Shown: positions 46,521 to 55,473 of the stretch, piece by piece
Layout: each line of letters opens with the position of its first letter
Numbering within the stretch: position 1 is the stretch's first letter
Position numbers and translations under genes: made by a program
Notes under the pieces: generated by a model
What the model was told of the DNA's origin: nothing
Seen by the model: only the letters and a program-made list of their open reading frames with translations
The model's database searches: none
Assembly (NCBI GenBank): GCA_020634975.1
Contig: JACKAQ010000001.1
Coordinates: forward strand, 3,348,001-3,412,000
Reading direction: 5' to 3'
Length of the DNA stretch: 64,000 nt
Origin: JACKAQ01 sp020634975 [NCBI: Calditrichia bacterium]
GTDB lineage: Bacteria; Calditrichota; Calditrichia; RBG-13-44-9

Positions 46521-47672
46521 TTAAAATCCGGTTGCCAGGCTTAAAATCACAAAATTAGTTTTTAACGGTTTATCCAGATACGGGTTAACGAAAACGTCTT
46601 CGTACAACAATCCGCGGGTTGTGTGCGCTTCCAGTTTCATCACAAAACCAGCCGAAAAAATGTAATTCAGTCCGATGCTGTAATCCCTGTGCAGTTCGCT
46701 ATCCACATGTCGTTTGGGTAGAATTTCCCGCAGGTAAAACGGTACGATTATGTTTTTTGAATCGATCGATTCAAATTGAGCATTCAACACAAAGTTGTTC
46801 CAAAGATTAAAGCTGCTTTGCAAATAATAATTTTGTAGGTAGAATGGTGAGCCGGATACCGCAATAATATTTCCTTCCGCACGAAAAACCGCAGCATCGA
46901 AATCATATTCAAAAGATGCCAGATAATTTCCCACAGTCGGATTTTCCACCCCGGAGAGCACATTCAGCCCAAAACCATTTTTTGTGACGCCGTAATAGCC
47001 GCTAATGCCGGTTCGCAAGCCTTCAAGTGGGGTGTTTAACCATAATTGGGTGCCCAAAACGGATTCAATATCAACCCGTTGTACGTTGGTTTTAAAACCG
47101 TTTCCCAACGGATTTTCTATATTTGCCCATTCTCCCCACCGGAATTGCCCCGCAAAAAAGTCGCTGCGAATGCTCCAGCCTTTTCCGATGGGAAATTGTA
47201 TTCCGAAAACCACCCCTTCAATGGCTTCGCTGGAAATACGGGATTCGGTATAAACCGAGGAAGGCACGCGGTAAAAAGGGATGAGTACACCTACATCGCG
47301 AACCTCGTTGAAAATACCCAGCGGCAGTGATACTTTCCCGAATTTGATGTAGCTCGAAGGCGTGGGGCGGTGTTCAAAAAATCCCCAATCCAGCTCGATA
47401 TCCCTCGTGATCTCCATCAGCGGGTTTAAACCGAGCCGTTTGTGGGTGAGCTGAACGATAAAATTGTTAGATTCGTTGACATCAAAGCGAAATTGCAGTG
47501 CGATATTCTGATAATCAGATGTGCCTTTCGATGGAATACCATAAATCTGGTGGTGATCGCTGATTGCGAATCCCTGAGTCATGTGTCCGAAAACCCGGAG
47601 TTTGGACTGGCTATACAGCGGATTACAAAGCAAAAGAGCGAGTAAAAGTTGTGAAATTCGTAATTTTATCAT
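46521..47672 (-). CDS. Porin-like outer-membrane protein, tandem paralog C
   Basis: The 383-residue protein shares the family opening SKLRVFGHMTQGFAISDHHQ, FGKVSLPLGIFNEVRDVGVL and the end VILSLATGF, but it diverges more in the loops. It is the most upstream of the three on the minus strand and may have the promoter for the set. The looser motif ATAATCGTG lies before it at 47719-47727, in about the place of the motif of A and B. The different loop residues suggest the copies have begun to differ in solute or regulation. Confidence 0.75.
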   Translation of the reverse strand: MIKLRISQLLLALLLCNPLYSQSKLRVFGHMTQGFAISDHHQIYGIPSKGTSDYQNIALQFRFDVNESNNFIVQLTHKRLGLNPLMEITRDIELDWGFFEHRPTPSSYIKFGKVSLPLGIFNEVRDVGVLIPFYRVPSSVYTESRISSEAIEGVVFGIQFPIGKGWSIRSDFFAGQFRWGEWANIENPLGNGFKTNVQRVDIESVLGTQLWLNTPLEGLRTGISGYYGVTKNGFGLNVLSGVENPTVGNYLASFEYDFDAAVFRAEGNIIAVSGSPFYLQNYYLQSSFNLWNNFVLNAQFESIDSKNIIVPFYLREILPKRHVDSELHRDYSIGLNYIFSAGFVMKLEAHTTRGLLYEDVFVNPYLDKPLKTNFVILSLATGF

Positions 47673-47853
47673 GACTCAACCGGTACTTTATAAATTTTTC
47701 AAACATTTGTACCAATACATAATCGTGTCTTTCAATTGAAAATTAAGATTAGAATTCAGGTTTTTGCATTGTTCCATTTCCATTGATTCACCACCTGCGA
47801 AATCTTATATTGGCCACATATGACGCGACATATACGTTAAACAGGAGGTAATT

Positions 47854-49182
47854 ATGGACTTGACAAAACAGATGCAACGGGTAGCGGTTGTCGGTGCTGG
47901 CGGAAAAATGGGCAGCGGTATTTCGTTGCTTTTGGCGCAGGAAATGACCCTGCAATCGCTGCAATCGGAGCATGTTGGCACAAATTTTCAATTAGCATTA
48001 ATGGATATCAGCGCAGATGCGTTAGATGGATTGCAACAATATCTCGCCAAACAGACGAACAAATTTGCACAGAAAAATAGCGAATTGCTGACGGAATACT
48101 TTCCCGGTGATGATGCGACATCAATTGCAGAAAAATTTGTTGCAAAAATGCAATCGCTGCTGCGCCCGGTAACCGATTTATCGGAAATCAGCAATCAGCA
48201 AATAATTTTTGAAGCCGTATTGGAAAAACTGGATCTGAAAGTCAATATTTTCAATCAGTTAAAGCAATCCAATCCGGATGCGTATTTCATGAGCAACACC
48301 TCCTCCATTCCCATTCACGAGCTGGATGCGATTGTCGGAATGGGTGGGCGGATCATCGGTTTCCATTTTTACAACCCACCGGCAATCCAGAAGCTGGTGG
48401 AGCTGATTATCCCGGAAAAAGTGGATCCCAAACTGCCGGAGCTTTCCAAAGCGATCGGTAAAAAACTGCGCAAAATCATTGTGCCATCCAATGATATTGC
48501 CGGATTTATCGGGAATGGGCATTTCATGCGCGACGGGTTGCATGGCATTCATGAAGCCGAGCATCTAATGAAAGAAGGCATGAGTTTCCCGCAGGCAATT
48601 TATACCGTCAACCGCATCAGCCAGGATTTTTTGCTGCGCCCGATGGGCATTTTTCAACTGATTGATTATGTGGGTCTGGATATTTTCCAGAGCATTTTGA
48701 AAATTATGAACCCGCATTTTCCCAAAGAAACGCTCCACAGCCGGTTGATCGACGGGCTTGTGGCAGCCGGTGTAAAAGGCGGGCAATTTTCCGATGGCAG
48801 CCAAAAAGATGGTTTTCTGAAATACGAAGGCGGCAAAGTTGTGGGTGTTTACGACAATGCTCAACAAAAATATTTGTCGATACATGAGGGGCGCTGGCAG
48901 GAAGTTATCGATTCGCAGATTGGCGAACTGCCGGAAAGCCACGAACCGTGGAAAACTTTGCTCAAAGATGTAGATCGCGATGGGAAATTACAGCGTTATT
49001 TTAGCGATCTTTCCGAAAGCCGGACGCTGGGTGCCAAACTGGCGATCAATTATTTGAAACATTCCAAATCGATTGGTGAACATCTCGTAAGCTGTGGCGT
49101 TGCCGACAGCGCGGATGATGTGAACAGCGTTCTGATGAACGGATTTTTCCATCTCTACGGACCGGTGAATTCGTTCGTTTAA
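47854..49182 (+). CDS. 3-hydroxyacyl-CoA dehydrogenase-family protein
   Basis: The 442-residue protein has an NAD-binding GAGGKMGSGISLLLAQ at residues 14-29, the FEAVLEKLDLKVNIF and SNTSSIPIHEL blocks and FHFYNPPAIQKLVEL, all of the 3-hydroxyacyl-CoA dehydrogenase domain. NAD-linked beta-oxidation-like chemistry is expected. It is longer than single-domain members and lacks a hydratase domain, so the C-terminal third may have another use. A perfect AGGAGG lies before ATG 47854, and a strong terminator follows at 49213, so it is a single-gene unit. Confidence 0.87.
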   Translation: MDLTKQMQRVAVVGAGGKMGSGISLLLAQEMTLQSLQSEHVGTNFQLALMDISADALDGLQQYLAKQTNKFAQKNSELLTEYFPGDDATSIAEKFVAKMQSLLRPVTDLSEISNQQIIFEAVLEKLDLKVNIFNQLKQSNPDAYFMSNTSSIPIHELDAIVGMGGRIIGFHFYNPPAIQKLVELIIPEKVDPKLPELSKAIGKKLRKIIVPSNDIAGFIGNGHFMRDGLHGIHEAEHLMKEGMSFPQAIYTVNRISQDFLLRPMGIFQLIDYVGLDIFQSILKIMNPHFPKETLHSRLIDGLVAAGVKGGQFSDGSQKDGFLKYEGGKVVGVYDNAQQKYLSIHEGRWQEVIDSQIGELPESHEPWKTLLKDVDRDGKLQRYFSDLSESRTLGAKLAINYLKHSKSIGEHLVSCGVADSADDVNSVLMNGFFHLYGPVNSFV

Positions 49183-49212
49183 TTCCAGAAGTTACAATTT
49201 TTTTACGTTCAG

Positions 49213-49241
49213 AAAAGGCAGGGCAAAACCCTGCCTTTTTT
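49213..49241 (+). terminator. Intrinsic terminator after the dehydrogenase gene
   Basis: AAAAGGCAGGG (49213-49223) pairs with CCCTGCCTTTT (49229-49239), with a T-run. It is 31 bases after the stop codon at 49182. Confidence 0.88.
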
Positions 49242-49313
49242 GTTTTTGAGAGTTTATGCGAATTTTGTAGATTTACAGATTCACCAAAAACTCAACAAAA
49301 GGATACCGACCGG

Positions 49314-51041
49314 ATGAGTTGGTTTATTGGCGCATTTCCAAACGGAAACGGGATAATTTCCAAAGAATTCTTTTTGCAAAAAACAGCGTTTTTGCCCGAA
49401 CACCGATTGAAAATTTGCACCAAACAACTTTGCCTGATTGCCGGTGGCATCGCAGAAACTTGCCAGTTTTCTGTTGCTGCGGATGAAACATCCGGCTGGT
49501 TGCGGCAGGTGTTGGCATTCATTTTGTCGATGGATTGCCAACATTGATGACCGGCGCAGATTGGTCAACTGTTTTTGCCGGAGCTGAGACGGATTTGTCA
49601 TCGCTCAACGGGCATTTTGCCGCAATTGGCTGGCAAAACCGACGCATCCGTTTTTTCACTGATCCGCTGGGGTTGCGCAACATTTTTTCCGGGAAATTGA
49701 TGGCGTCATGTGGTTTGCAAGTCGCATCGACTGGTTGGCAGGTATAAAAGCGGTTGCAAAATCGAATTGGAAACATTCAGTGCGCACTGGCTGTTGATTA
49801 ATCAATTGTCGCAGGAAAGCGGTGTAACCGGTGTTCGGCGGCTTTGCCAGGGCGGTATCGCAACGGCTGAACCGGGAAAGTTCACGCTGACAAACCACGA
49901 ATGGTTGCCGGATAAATCGCAAAATTTTTCCGAAAAATCGATGCCGGATTTATTGCGCGATTTTACTGTTTACGCTCGGCGGGGAAAAACGCTGTCGCTG
50001 GGGTTGTCCGGCGGGCTGGATTCGCGGGTGCTGCTGGCACAGTTGCTCAACCAACCGAAAAATGATTGGGCTGTACACCTTTAATGTTCCGGAGCACCCG
50101 GATCGAAAGATTGCCGGTAACATCGCTTCAGCATTGGCATCCCGCAAACGGTAATCCCCGCTTTTTCCCCGATACCGAAAAGATTTTTGAAATACTAAAA
50201 AACTATGTTGGGCAAACTCGATTGTCATCGCCGGCATCTGGGTTTGTTAATGTTCAATTTACAGCTATTTACACCACCTCGGAAAAATCGTTATCGATGG
50301 CGGTTCGGGCGAAATTGCCCGGCGACGCTATCTGAACATGCTGCTGCTGCGGGGTAAAACAGCGCTGCTGAATGGCAATGTTTCGCAAATTTTGCCGTTT
50401 TTGCATGTGCATCGCGCCAATATTTTACTGCGAAGTTCAGTTACAACTGGAAAACAGCCTTGCTGGCGAACTGGAAAATGTGTGGTCCCAGATGCCAGAT
50501 ATCCGGCATTTTGGTGTGGAAAACTGGCTGGATTTGTTCGCCATCCGCACCCGATTTCCCAATTTTGCAGCCTGGAGCAAAGCCGGTCAGATAGTGAACT
50601 GGTGAATTTCATGCCGTTTGTGCAACCGGCATTTCTCCAAAAATGTTCGAGACACCGGTTCGCGAACGGGATAACGGGCGAATGTTCCGCAAAATTATCC
50701 GCGAAAATTATCCATCGCTGACCCGTTTTTCACTCGTGAAAGATGGCATCGTTTATCCGTATCCGTTTAAAACCATTTCTGCATCGCTGTGGATGAAAGG
50801 AAAACGCAAATTTGGGAAAGTGTATGTCGAGCAAAATACAATTCATTTGCTAACTGCGATTGAGCCACAAATTCGCGGTTTGCTGGATTCCGCAACGGTG
50901 CGACAGAGTAATTTTTATGATTATCAGATGTTGCAACAGATTGTTGATGGGTTTTACAGCGGCGATCAGCGCCATGCCAAAGCTTTGGATTGGTGGCTGG
51001 CTTTCGAGCTGTATCGGCAGCAAATTGAGCAAACAATGTAA
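49314..51041 (+). pseudogene. Frameshifted asparagine-synthase-like gene
   Basis: The region encodes pieces of an asparagine-synthase-like protein (glutaminase-like N-domain, then a PP-loop synthetase) in shifting frames: MSWFIGAFP in frame of 49314; HFAAIGWQNRRIRFFTDPLG in frame of 49535; VMWFASRIDWLAG about 49709; LGLSGGLDSRVLLAQLL about 50000; TFNVPEHPDRKIAGNIA about 50077; then pieces at 50160-50630, and ENYPSLTRFSLVKDGIVYP from 50705. At least six frame changes are needed. The N-terminus begins MSW, not MCG, so the ancestor already lacked the catalytic cysteine of the glutaminase domain. Neighbouring genes are intact, so decay is likelier than sequencing error. Confidence 0.85.
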
Positions 51042-51242
51042 TGCATATTTTGCACTTTGGCGCAAAAAGGTAATTTTTACATCATTTTCCGCAACAAAAT
51101 TTCGAATCAATTTTATTCTCATAAACATTTATTTATAAAGCAATTAGCGGCATGCTTTTTTGTGCCGGAATGTTGTGGCATGTCAATTGTTTTAATTAGA
51201 GCATACTAATTTTTTTAACGGTAAAACTATTGCTAAATTTTC

Positions 51243-51247
51243 GGAGG
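51243..51247 (+). promoter_or_regulatory. Ribosome-binding site supporting a TTG start
   Basis: GGAGG lies five bases before the TTG at 51253. No ATG in the same frame has a comparable site nearby, so the TTG is the likely start of the propeller protein. Confidence 0.7.
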
Positions 51248-51252
51248 CTCTT

Positions 51253-52473
51253 TTGAAACAATCTTTGACAGGAAACATTTTCCGGATGTTCAGTATTTTC
51301 TGCTGCATTTCTTTGCCGATGGTTGCCCAGGTTTGGACAATTCAAAACAGTGGCGTATCCGATCAGCTCAAAAGCGTTCACTTTGTCAGCAATTCTGAAG
51401 GCTGGGTTTGCGGCGATAACGGGGCATTGTTGCACACGGTAAACGCCGGTGAAACATGGTCCCGCGTTGCGGTTTTCAGCAGTGATCTGCACGAAGTTGC
51501 GTTTTTGGATGCGCAAACCGGCATCGTTTCCGGTGATGACGGGGCAATTTTGCGCACAACCGATGGCGGCGCAAACTGGAGCATTGTTAATAGCGGCACC
51601 AGTTCGCAATTGCGTGGCTGCGGTTGGGGTGCGGATGGCATTGCCTGGGCAGCAGGTCGTGATGGCGTGTTGCTAAAATCGACAGATTTTGGAGCAACCT
51701 GGACCCTTCAGCAAAGCGGCACAACCAACCGGATTCGCTCGATCGTGGGATACGGCAGCACTCACGCATGGGCAGTCGGCAACGATGGATTGATTCGCAG
51801 CACAGCAAATGGCAACAGTTGGGCAGCCCAAAACAGCCCGGTTTCGGACAATCTCGAAGATGTTCAATTTATCAACACCAACGTGGGATTTGTTTCCGGC
51901 AGCGGCACAGTGCTGTTTACCGATAACGGCGGCGCAACCTGGGCAGTTCGTGGCAGTGGCGTCAGCGGCGAAACCAACGGATTGTATTTTACGGACGAAT
52001 CCAACGGCTGGGTTGTGAATGAAATGGGGCAAATTTTCCACACAACCAACGGCGGCGTAACCTGGGCAACAGAAACAACCGGCACTTCCGGTATATTAAA
52101 TGATGTGTTTGTTGCAGCCAACGGCGCTGGTTGGGCGGTTGGCGATAACGGCGTCATTTTGAAACATGCGCCACTCACCGGAATTGATGATGAGCCGGAA
52201 ACCGCCGTTCGCGAAAATAAACTGGCTCAAAATTACCCGAATCCGTTCAATCCCGCGACAACAATTGCATTTAATTTGGCCAGTTATCAAAAGGTGCAAT
52301 TAACCGTTTACAACATTGCCGGTCAACAGGTGGCGGAATTGATCAATCAACCGTTGATTGCGGGCGCGCATTCGGTTACCTTTTCCGGGGAAAACTTGCC
52401 TTCCGGGGTTTATTTTTACGAACTTCGTGCCGGCAGTTTTAACGAAATTAAAAAAATGATGCTGGTGAAATAA
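51253..52473 (+). CDS. Secreted YCF48-like beta-propeller protein with type IX sorting domain
   Basis: From a TTG start the protein has 406 residues, with a signal peptide (ending LPMVAQ). Residues 30-320 hold six or seven repeats of the kind GWVCGDNGALLHTVNAGETW, GIVSGDDGAILRTTDGGANW, typical of YCF48/BNR-like propellers. Residues 320-406 are a type IX sorting domain: NYPNPFNPATTIAFNL, then VQLTVYNIAGQQVAELI, LPSGVYFYELRAG and a KKMMLVK end. This predicts export by the T9SS and surface attachment. Binding role inferred; no enzyme motif. It follows the pseudogene by 212 bases. Confidence 0.83.
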   Translation: MKQSLTGNIFRMFSIFCCISLPMVAQVWTIQNSGVSDQLKSVHFVSNSEGWVCGDNGALLHTVNAGETWSRVAVFSSDLHEVAFLDAQTGIVSGDDGAILRTTDGGANWSIVNSGTSSQLRGCGWGADGIAWAAGRDGVLLKSTDFGATWTLQQSGTTNRIRSIVGYGSTHAWAVGNDGLIRSTANGNSWAAQNSPVSDNLEDVQFINTNVGFVSGSGTVLFTDNGGATWAVRGSGVSGETNGLYFTDESNGWVVNEMGQIFHTTNGGVTWATETTGTSGILNDVFVAANGAGWAVGDNGVILKHAPLTGIDDEPETAVRENKLAQNYPNPFNPATTIAFNLASYQKVQLTVYNIAGQQVAELINQPLIAGAHSVTFSGENLPSGVYFYELRAGSFNEIKKMMLVK

Positions 52474-52578
52474 ACCGGTCGATTATTTATGGAACAATAT
52501 TTGCAAATCCAAACATGGTAACGTAATCCGGTGACACTTTGTATACCGGATTAACGGTTTTAATAACGATTAACAACA

Positions 52579-53490
52579 ATGATGCAGCCTGTGAAGAATA
52601 CGCACACGAAAACCCAACGCGACTGGTTTAAAATTGGTTTGAAAATAGTTTATGTAATTTCGTTATCAATTTACGCATACTATTTGATAGACGGATTGGG
52701 ATTTTACCAACTACCGTTTCAGGAACGTCCGCATCACGAGGCATACCGGAATTTGCGGTCCGCCGGATTGCGCGGGCACGGTTTTGGCATTATCGGTTCG
52801 CTGATGATGACGTTGATGCTCCTGTATTCTGTTCGGAAACGAACCAACTGGTTTGGCAAATGGGGCGCGATCAGCCGTTGGTTGGATGTGCATATTTATC
52901 TCGGGATCATGGGACCACTACTGGTCATTTTGCATACTACCTTTAAGTTGAACGGCATTGTTGCGGTTAGCTTCTGGTCGATGATCGCGGTTTCCGGCAG
53001 CGGAATTTTGGGGAGATATTTGTATTTGCAAATTCCCCGGAACCGGCGCGGAGACGAACTCAGCCTGAAAGAAATTGAATCGCTCGATCAGGAATTTTCG
53101 GAAGAACTTTCCCGCGAACTGGGGCTGAAAAACGGTAAGCTTGCCCGGCTTCAGGAAATTGCCGGTGTGCAAAATGTAAACAAAGATGCCGGGTTGTTCA
53201 GTTTGCTGATGGGCATGCTCCGGTTCGACCTGTTCAGCTTTTTTCGTAAATACCGGCAGCAGCGGATGTTGCGGAAAGAATTCCAGCTGGACAGCCAGCA
53301 ATTGAAAGCCGCAATCGAAATTTTGCATCGCAAACAATTGCTGGAACGCCGGATTTTACTGCTCAATCATGTTCAGCGGCTGTTCCATTATTGGCATGTG
53401 TTTCACAAGCCATTCGCGATTTTAATGTTTCTGATCATGATTTTACATATCGGCGTGGCAGTTTGGTTGGGTTACACATGGATTTTTTGA
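52579..53490 (+). CDS. Membrane cytochrome b-like protein
   Basis: The 303-residue protein has four membrane segments and a central soluble helix-rich loop (about 160-255). Histidines sit in membrane segments in the manner of b-heme ligands: LRGHGFGIIGSLMM, DVHIYLGIMGPLLVILHTT, and near the end HYWHVFHKPF and LIMILHIGVAV. I infer a two-heme cytochrome b that moves electrons across the inner membrane. It comes right before the first multiheme cytochrome gene (90 bases), and the order fits quinone or NAD(P)H input to periplasmic hemes. The family name is uncertain. Confidence 0.7.
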   Translation: MMQPVKNTHTKTQRDWFKIGLKIVYVISLSIYAYYLIDGLGFYQLPFQERPHHEAYRNLRSAGLRGHGFGIIGSLMMTLMLLYSVRKRTNWFGKWGAISRWLDVHIYLGIMGPLLVILHTTFKLNGIVAVSFWSMIAVSGSGILGRYLYLQIPRNRRGDELSLKEIESLDQEFSEELSRELGLKNGKLARLQEIAGVQNVNKDAGLFSLLMGMLRFDLFSFFRKYRQQRMLRKEFQLDSQQLKAAIEILHRKQLLERRILLLNHVQRLFHYWHVFHKPFAILMFLIMILHIGVAVWLGYTWIF

Positions 53491-53579
53491 CGCACTTCCG
53501 ACAGCAGTGGACTCGGAGCGAACTCGAAGGGCAGATGCTAATTTTCATTTTCTTTATCAACGTTACGTAAAAAGGGAGT

Positions 53580-55298
53580 TTGACCATTCAATCAGCATGC
53601 ATCTGGCAGCACATATTTTTTCGGTTTTGGCGAATCGTTTTTTTGTGGAATGTTTTTGCAGCAACCTTCGCAATTGCGCAGCTTTCGCCGGGCGATCTGC
53701 ACCAGTCTCACGCCAAATTAGAGGGGTTGAGCAATTGCACCAAATGCCATTCCAGCGGCGCACAAATCGATCTGGGAAAATGTCTCGATTGTCATAAATT
53801 GCTAAAACAGCGCATCGATTCGAACAAAGGGTTGCATGCCCGACCGGATTACAGTGATTGTGTCCACTGCCACAACGACCATCACGGCAGAGATTTCGAA
53901 ATGGTATTCTGGAAAGAGGGACAGGATAATTTTGACCATGATTTGACCGGTTACCGGCTGGAAGAAAAACATGCCGAACTGAAATGCCGGGACTGCCATA
54001 AACCCGCCAATATCGCCGATCCGCAGCCGTTGCTCAATCAGGATAAAAATCTCGAACGCACATTCTTGGGATTGCAGCAAGCCTGTTTAACCTGCCATGC
54101 GGATGAGCATCGCGGGCAATTGGCGGAAGATTGTCTGAAATGTCACACCTACAGCGGTTGGAAACCTGCCAACCGTTTTGATCACGACAAAGCCAAATTC
54201 CGGCTGACCGGATTGCACCGGGATGTAAAATGTGTCGATTGCCACAAAGAAGAGCGTGATAATCGCACAGCGGACGACCCGACATTTGCCCGGTTTACGG
54301 GCATCGCATTTCAGAATTGCACAAACTGCCACGAAGATGTGCACCGGGGACAATTCGGACAAAATTGCCAAAAATGCCACAGCACTGCCGGCTGGAAAAA
54401 GCTGCTTGCCAATGCGGATTTCAATCATAATTTAACGCGATATCCATTGCGCGGCAAACACGCCACAGTTGCCTGCGAAAGCTGCCACAAACCCGGCATT
54501 CCGCGTCGCGGATTGGCATTTGCCAAATGCACCGATTGTCACACAGATTTTCACCTCGGGCAATTTGCGGCACGTCCCGGCGGCATCGCCTGCGAAAATT
54601 GTCACACTGTCAAAGGGTTTTCTCCCGCGAACTTTACGTTCGACGATCACGCCAAAACGGATTATCCGTTGGAAGGCGCGCACCTTGCCATTCCCTGCAT
54701 CGCCTGTCACGCGGGCACGCCAAACGGGCGTGGCAGTTCGCGATCAATGTTGCGGATCAACCGGTTTACCTTTGTGTCCACCAAATGCATCGATTGCCAC
54801 AAAGACCCGCATTTCGGCGAAACCAAACGCTTTGTGGATATCAACGGCTGCGAAAGCTGCCATCGCGTGGATAGCTGGCGGAGCATCGAATTCGATCACA
54901 GCCAAACCGATTTTGCACTGCTCGGCAAACATAACAGCACTGGCTGCATTCAATGCCACGTTCCGGCTGCGGAAACATCCGGCGGCAAAAGGATTCCGTT
55001 CCAGAATATGGCGCAGAATTGCCAACACTGTCACGCGGACAAACACAACGGTCAGTTTGTTACCACATTTGTTTCCGCCGGAAAAGAAATTCGAGGTACT
55101 GATTGCGCCCGGTGTCACGGCGAAGAAAATTGGCAACCGGTGAAATTTGATCATAATCGCGATTCCAAATTTTCGCTCGAAGGCGCACACGAAAAAGTTG
55201 CCTGCGAAGCATGTCACATGACTGTTGCGGAAGCGGACGTCACTTTCCGGCAATTTAAACCACTCGGCAGCGAGTGTTCGGATTGCCACGGCGGGTGA
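53580..55298 (+). CDS. 20-heme cytochrome c
   Basis: I count 20 CxxCH motifs in 572 residues, from CTKCH near residue 52 to CSDCH at the C-terminus. Interspersed are FDHD/FNHN and GKH/GAH/GLH blocks (for example FDHDKAKFRLTGLH) whose histidines could be the second heme ligands. A signal peptide fits (WNVFAATFAIAQ), so it works in the periplasm. The start is odd: a stop precedes the frame at 53568 and the only standard start in place is TTG 53580, one base after GGGAG; the alternative ATT at 53586 has ideal spacing to GGAG but is a rare start. It is closely followed by two more cytochromes. Confidence 0.88.
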   Translation: MTIQSACIWQHIFFRFWRIVFLWNVFAATFAIAQLSPGDLHQSHAKLEGLSNCTKCHSSGAQIDLGKCLDCHKLLKQRIDSNKGLHARPDYSDCVHCHNDHHGRDFEMVFWKEGQDNFDHDLTGYRLEEKHAELKCRDCHKPANIADPQPLLNQDKNLERTFLGLQQACLTCHADEHRGQLAEDCLKCHTYSGWKPANRFDHDKAKFRLTGLHRDVKCVDCHKEERDNRTADDPTFARFTGIAFQNCTNCHEDVHRGQFGQNCQKCHSTAGWKKLLANADFNHNLTRYPLRGKHATVACESCHKPGIPRRGLAFAKCTDCHTDFHLGQFAARPGGIACENCHTVKGFSPANFTFDDHAKTDYPLEGAHLAIPCIACHAGTPNGRGSSRSMLRINRFTFVSTKCIDCHKDPHFGETKRFVDINGCESCHRVDSWRSIEFDHSQTDFALLGKHNSTGCIQCHVPAAETSGGKRIPFQNMAQNCQHCHADKHNGQFVTTFVSAGKEIRGTDCARCHGEENWQPVKFDHNRDSKFSLEGAHEKVACEACHMTVAEADVTFRQFKPLGSECSDCHGG

Positions 55299-55352
55299 GA
55301 GTTGTGGACGCCGGGGACACCCGCATTCGCAGAGGCAGCAGTAAAGCTTTTT

Positions 55353-55383
55353 TGTCATTCCTGCGAATGCAGGAATCTCCCGG
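55353..55383. repeat. Dispersed palindromic repeat, partial copy
   Basis: TGTCATTCCTGC-gaat-GCAGGAATCT matches the left half of the element at 15013-15038 with one base changed in the loop. The right inverted end is absent here, so it is a truncated copy. Confidence 0.65.
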
Positions 55384-55473
55384 TTATTTCTTCGGGTATC
55401 ATTTTATTTTTTTTCATAAGTTTTAATAAACTACTGTAAATAAACAAAATAGCACATAAAACAGAAGTGCCGA

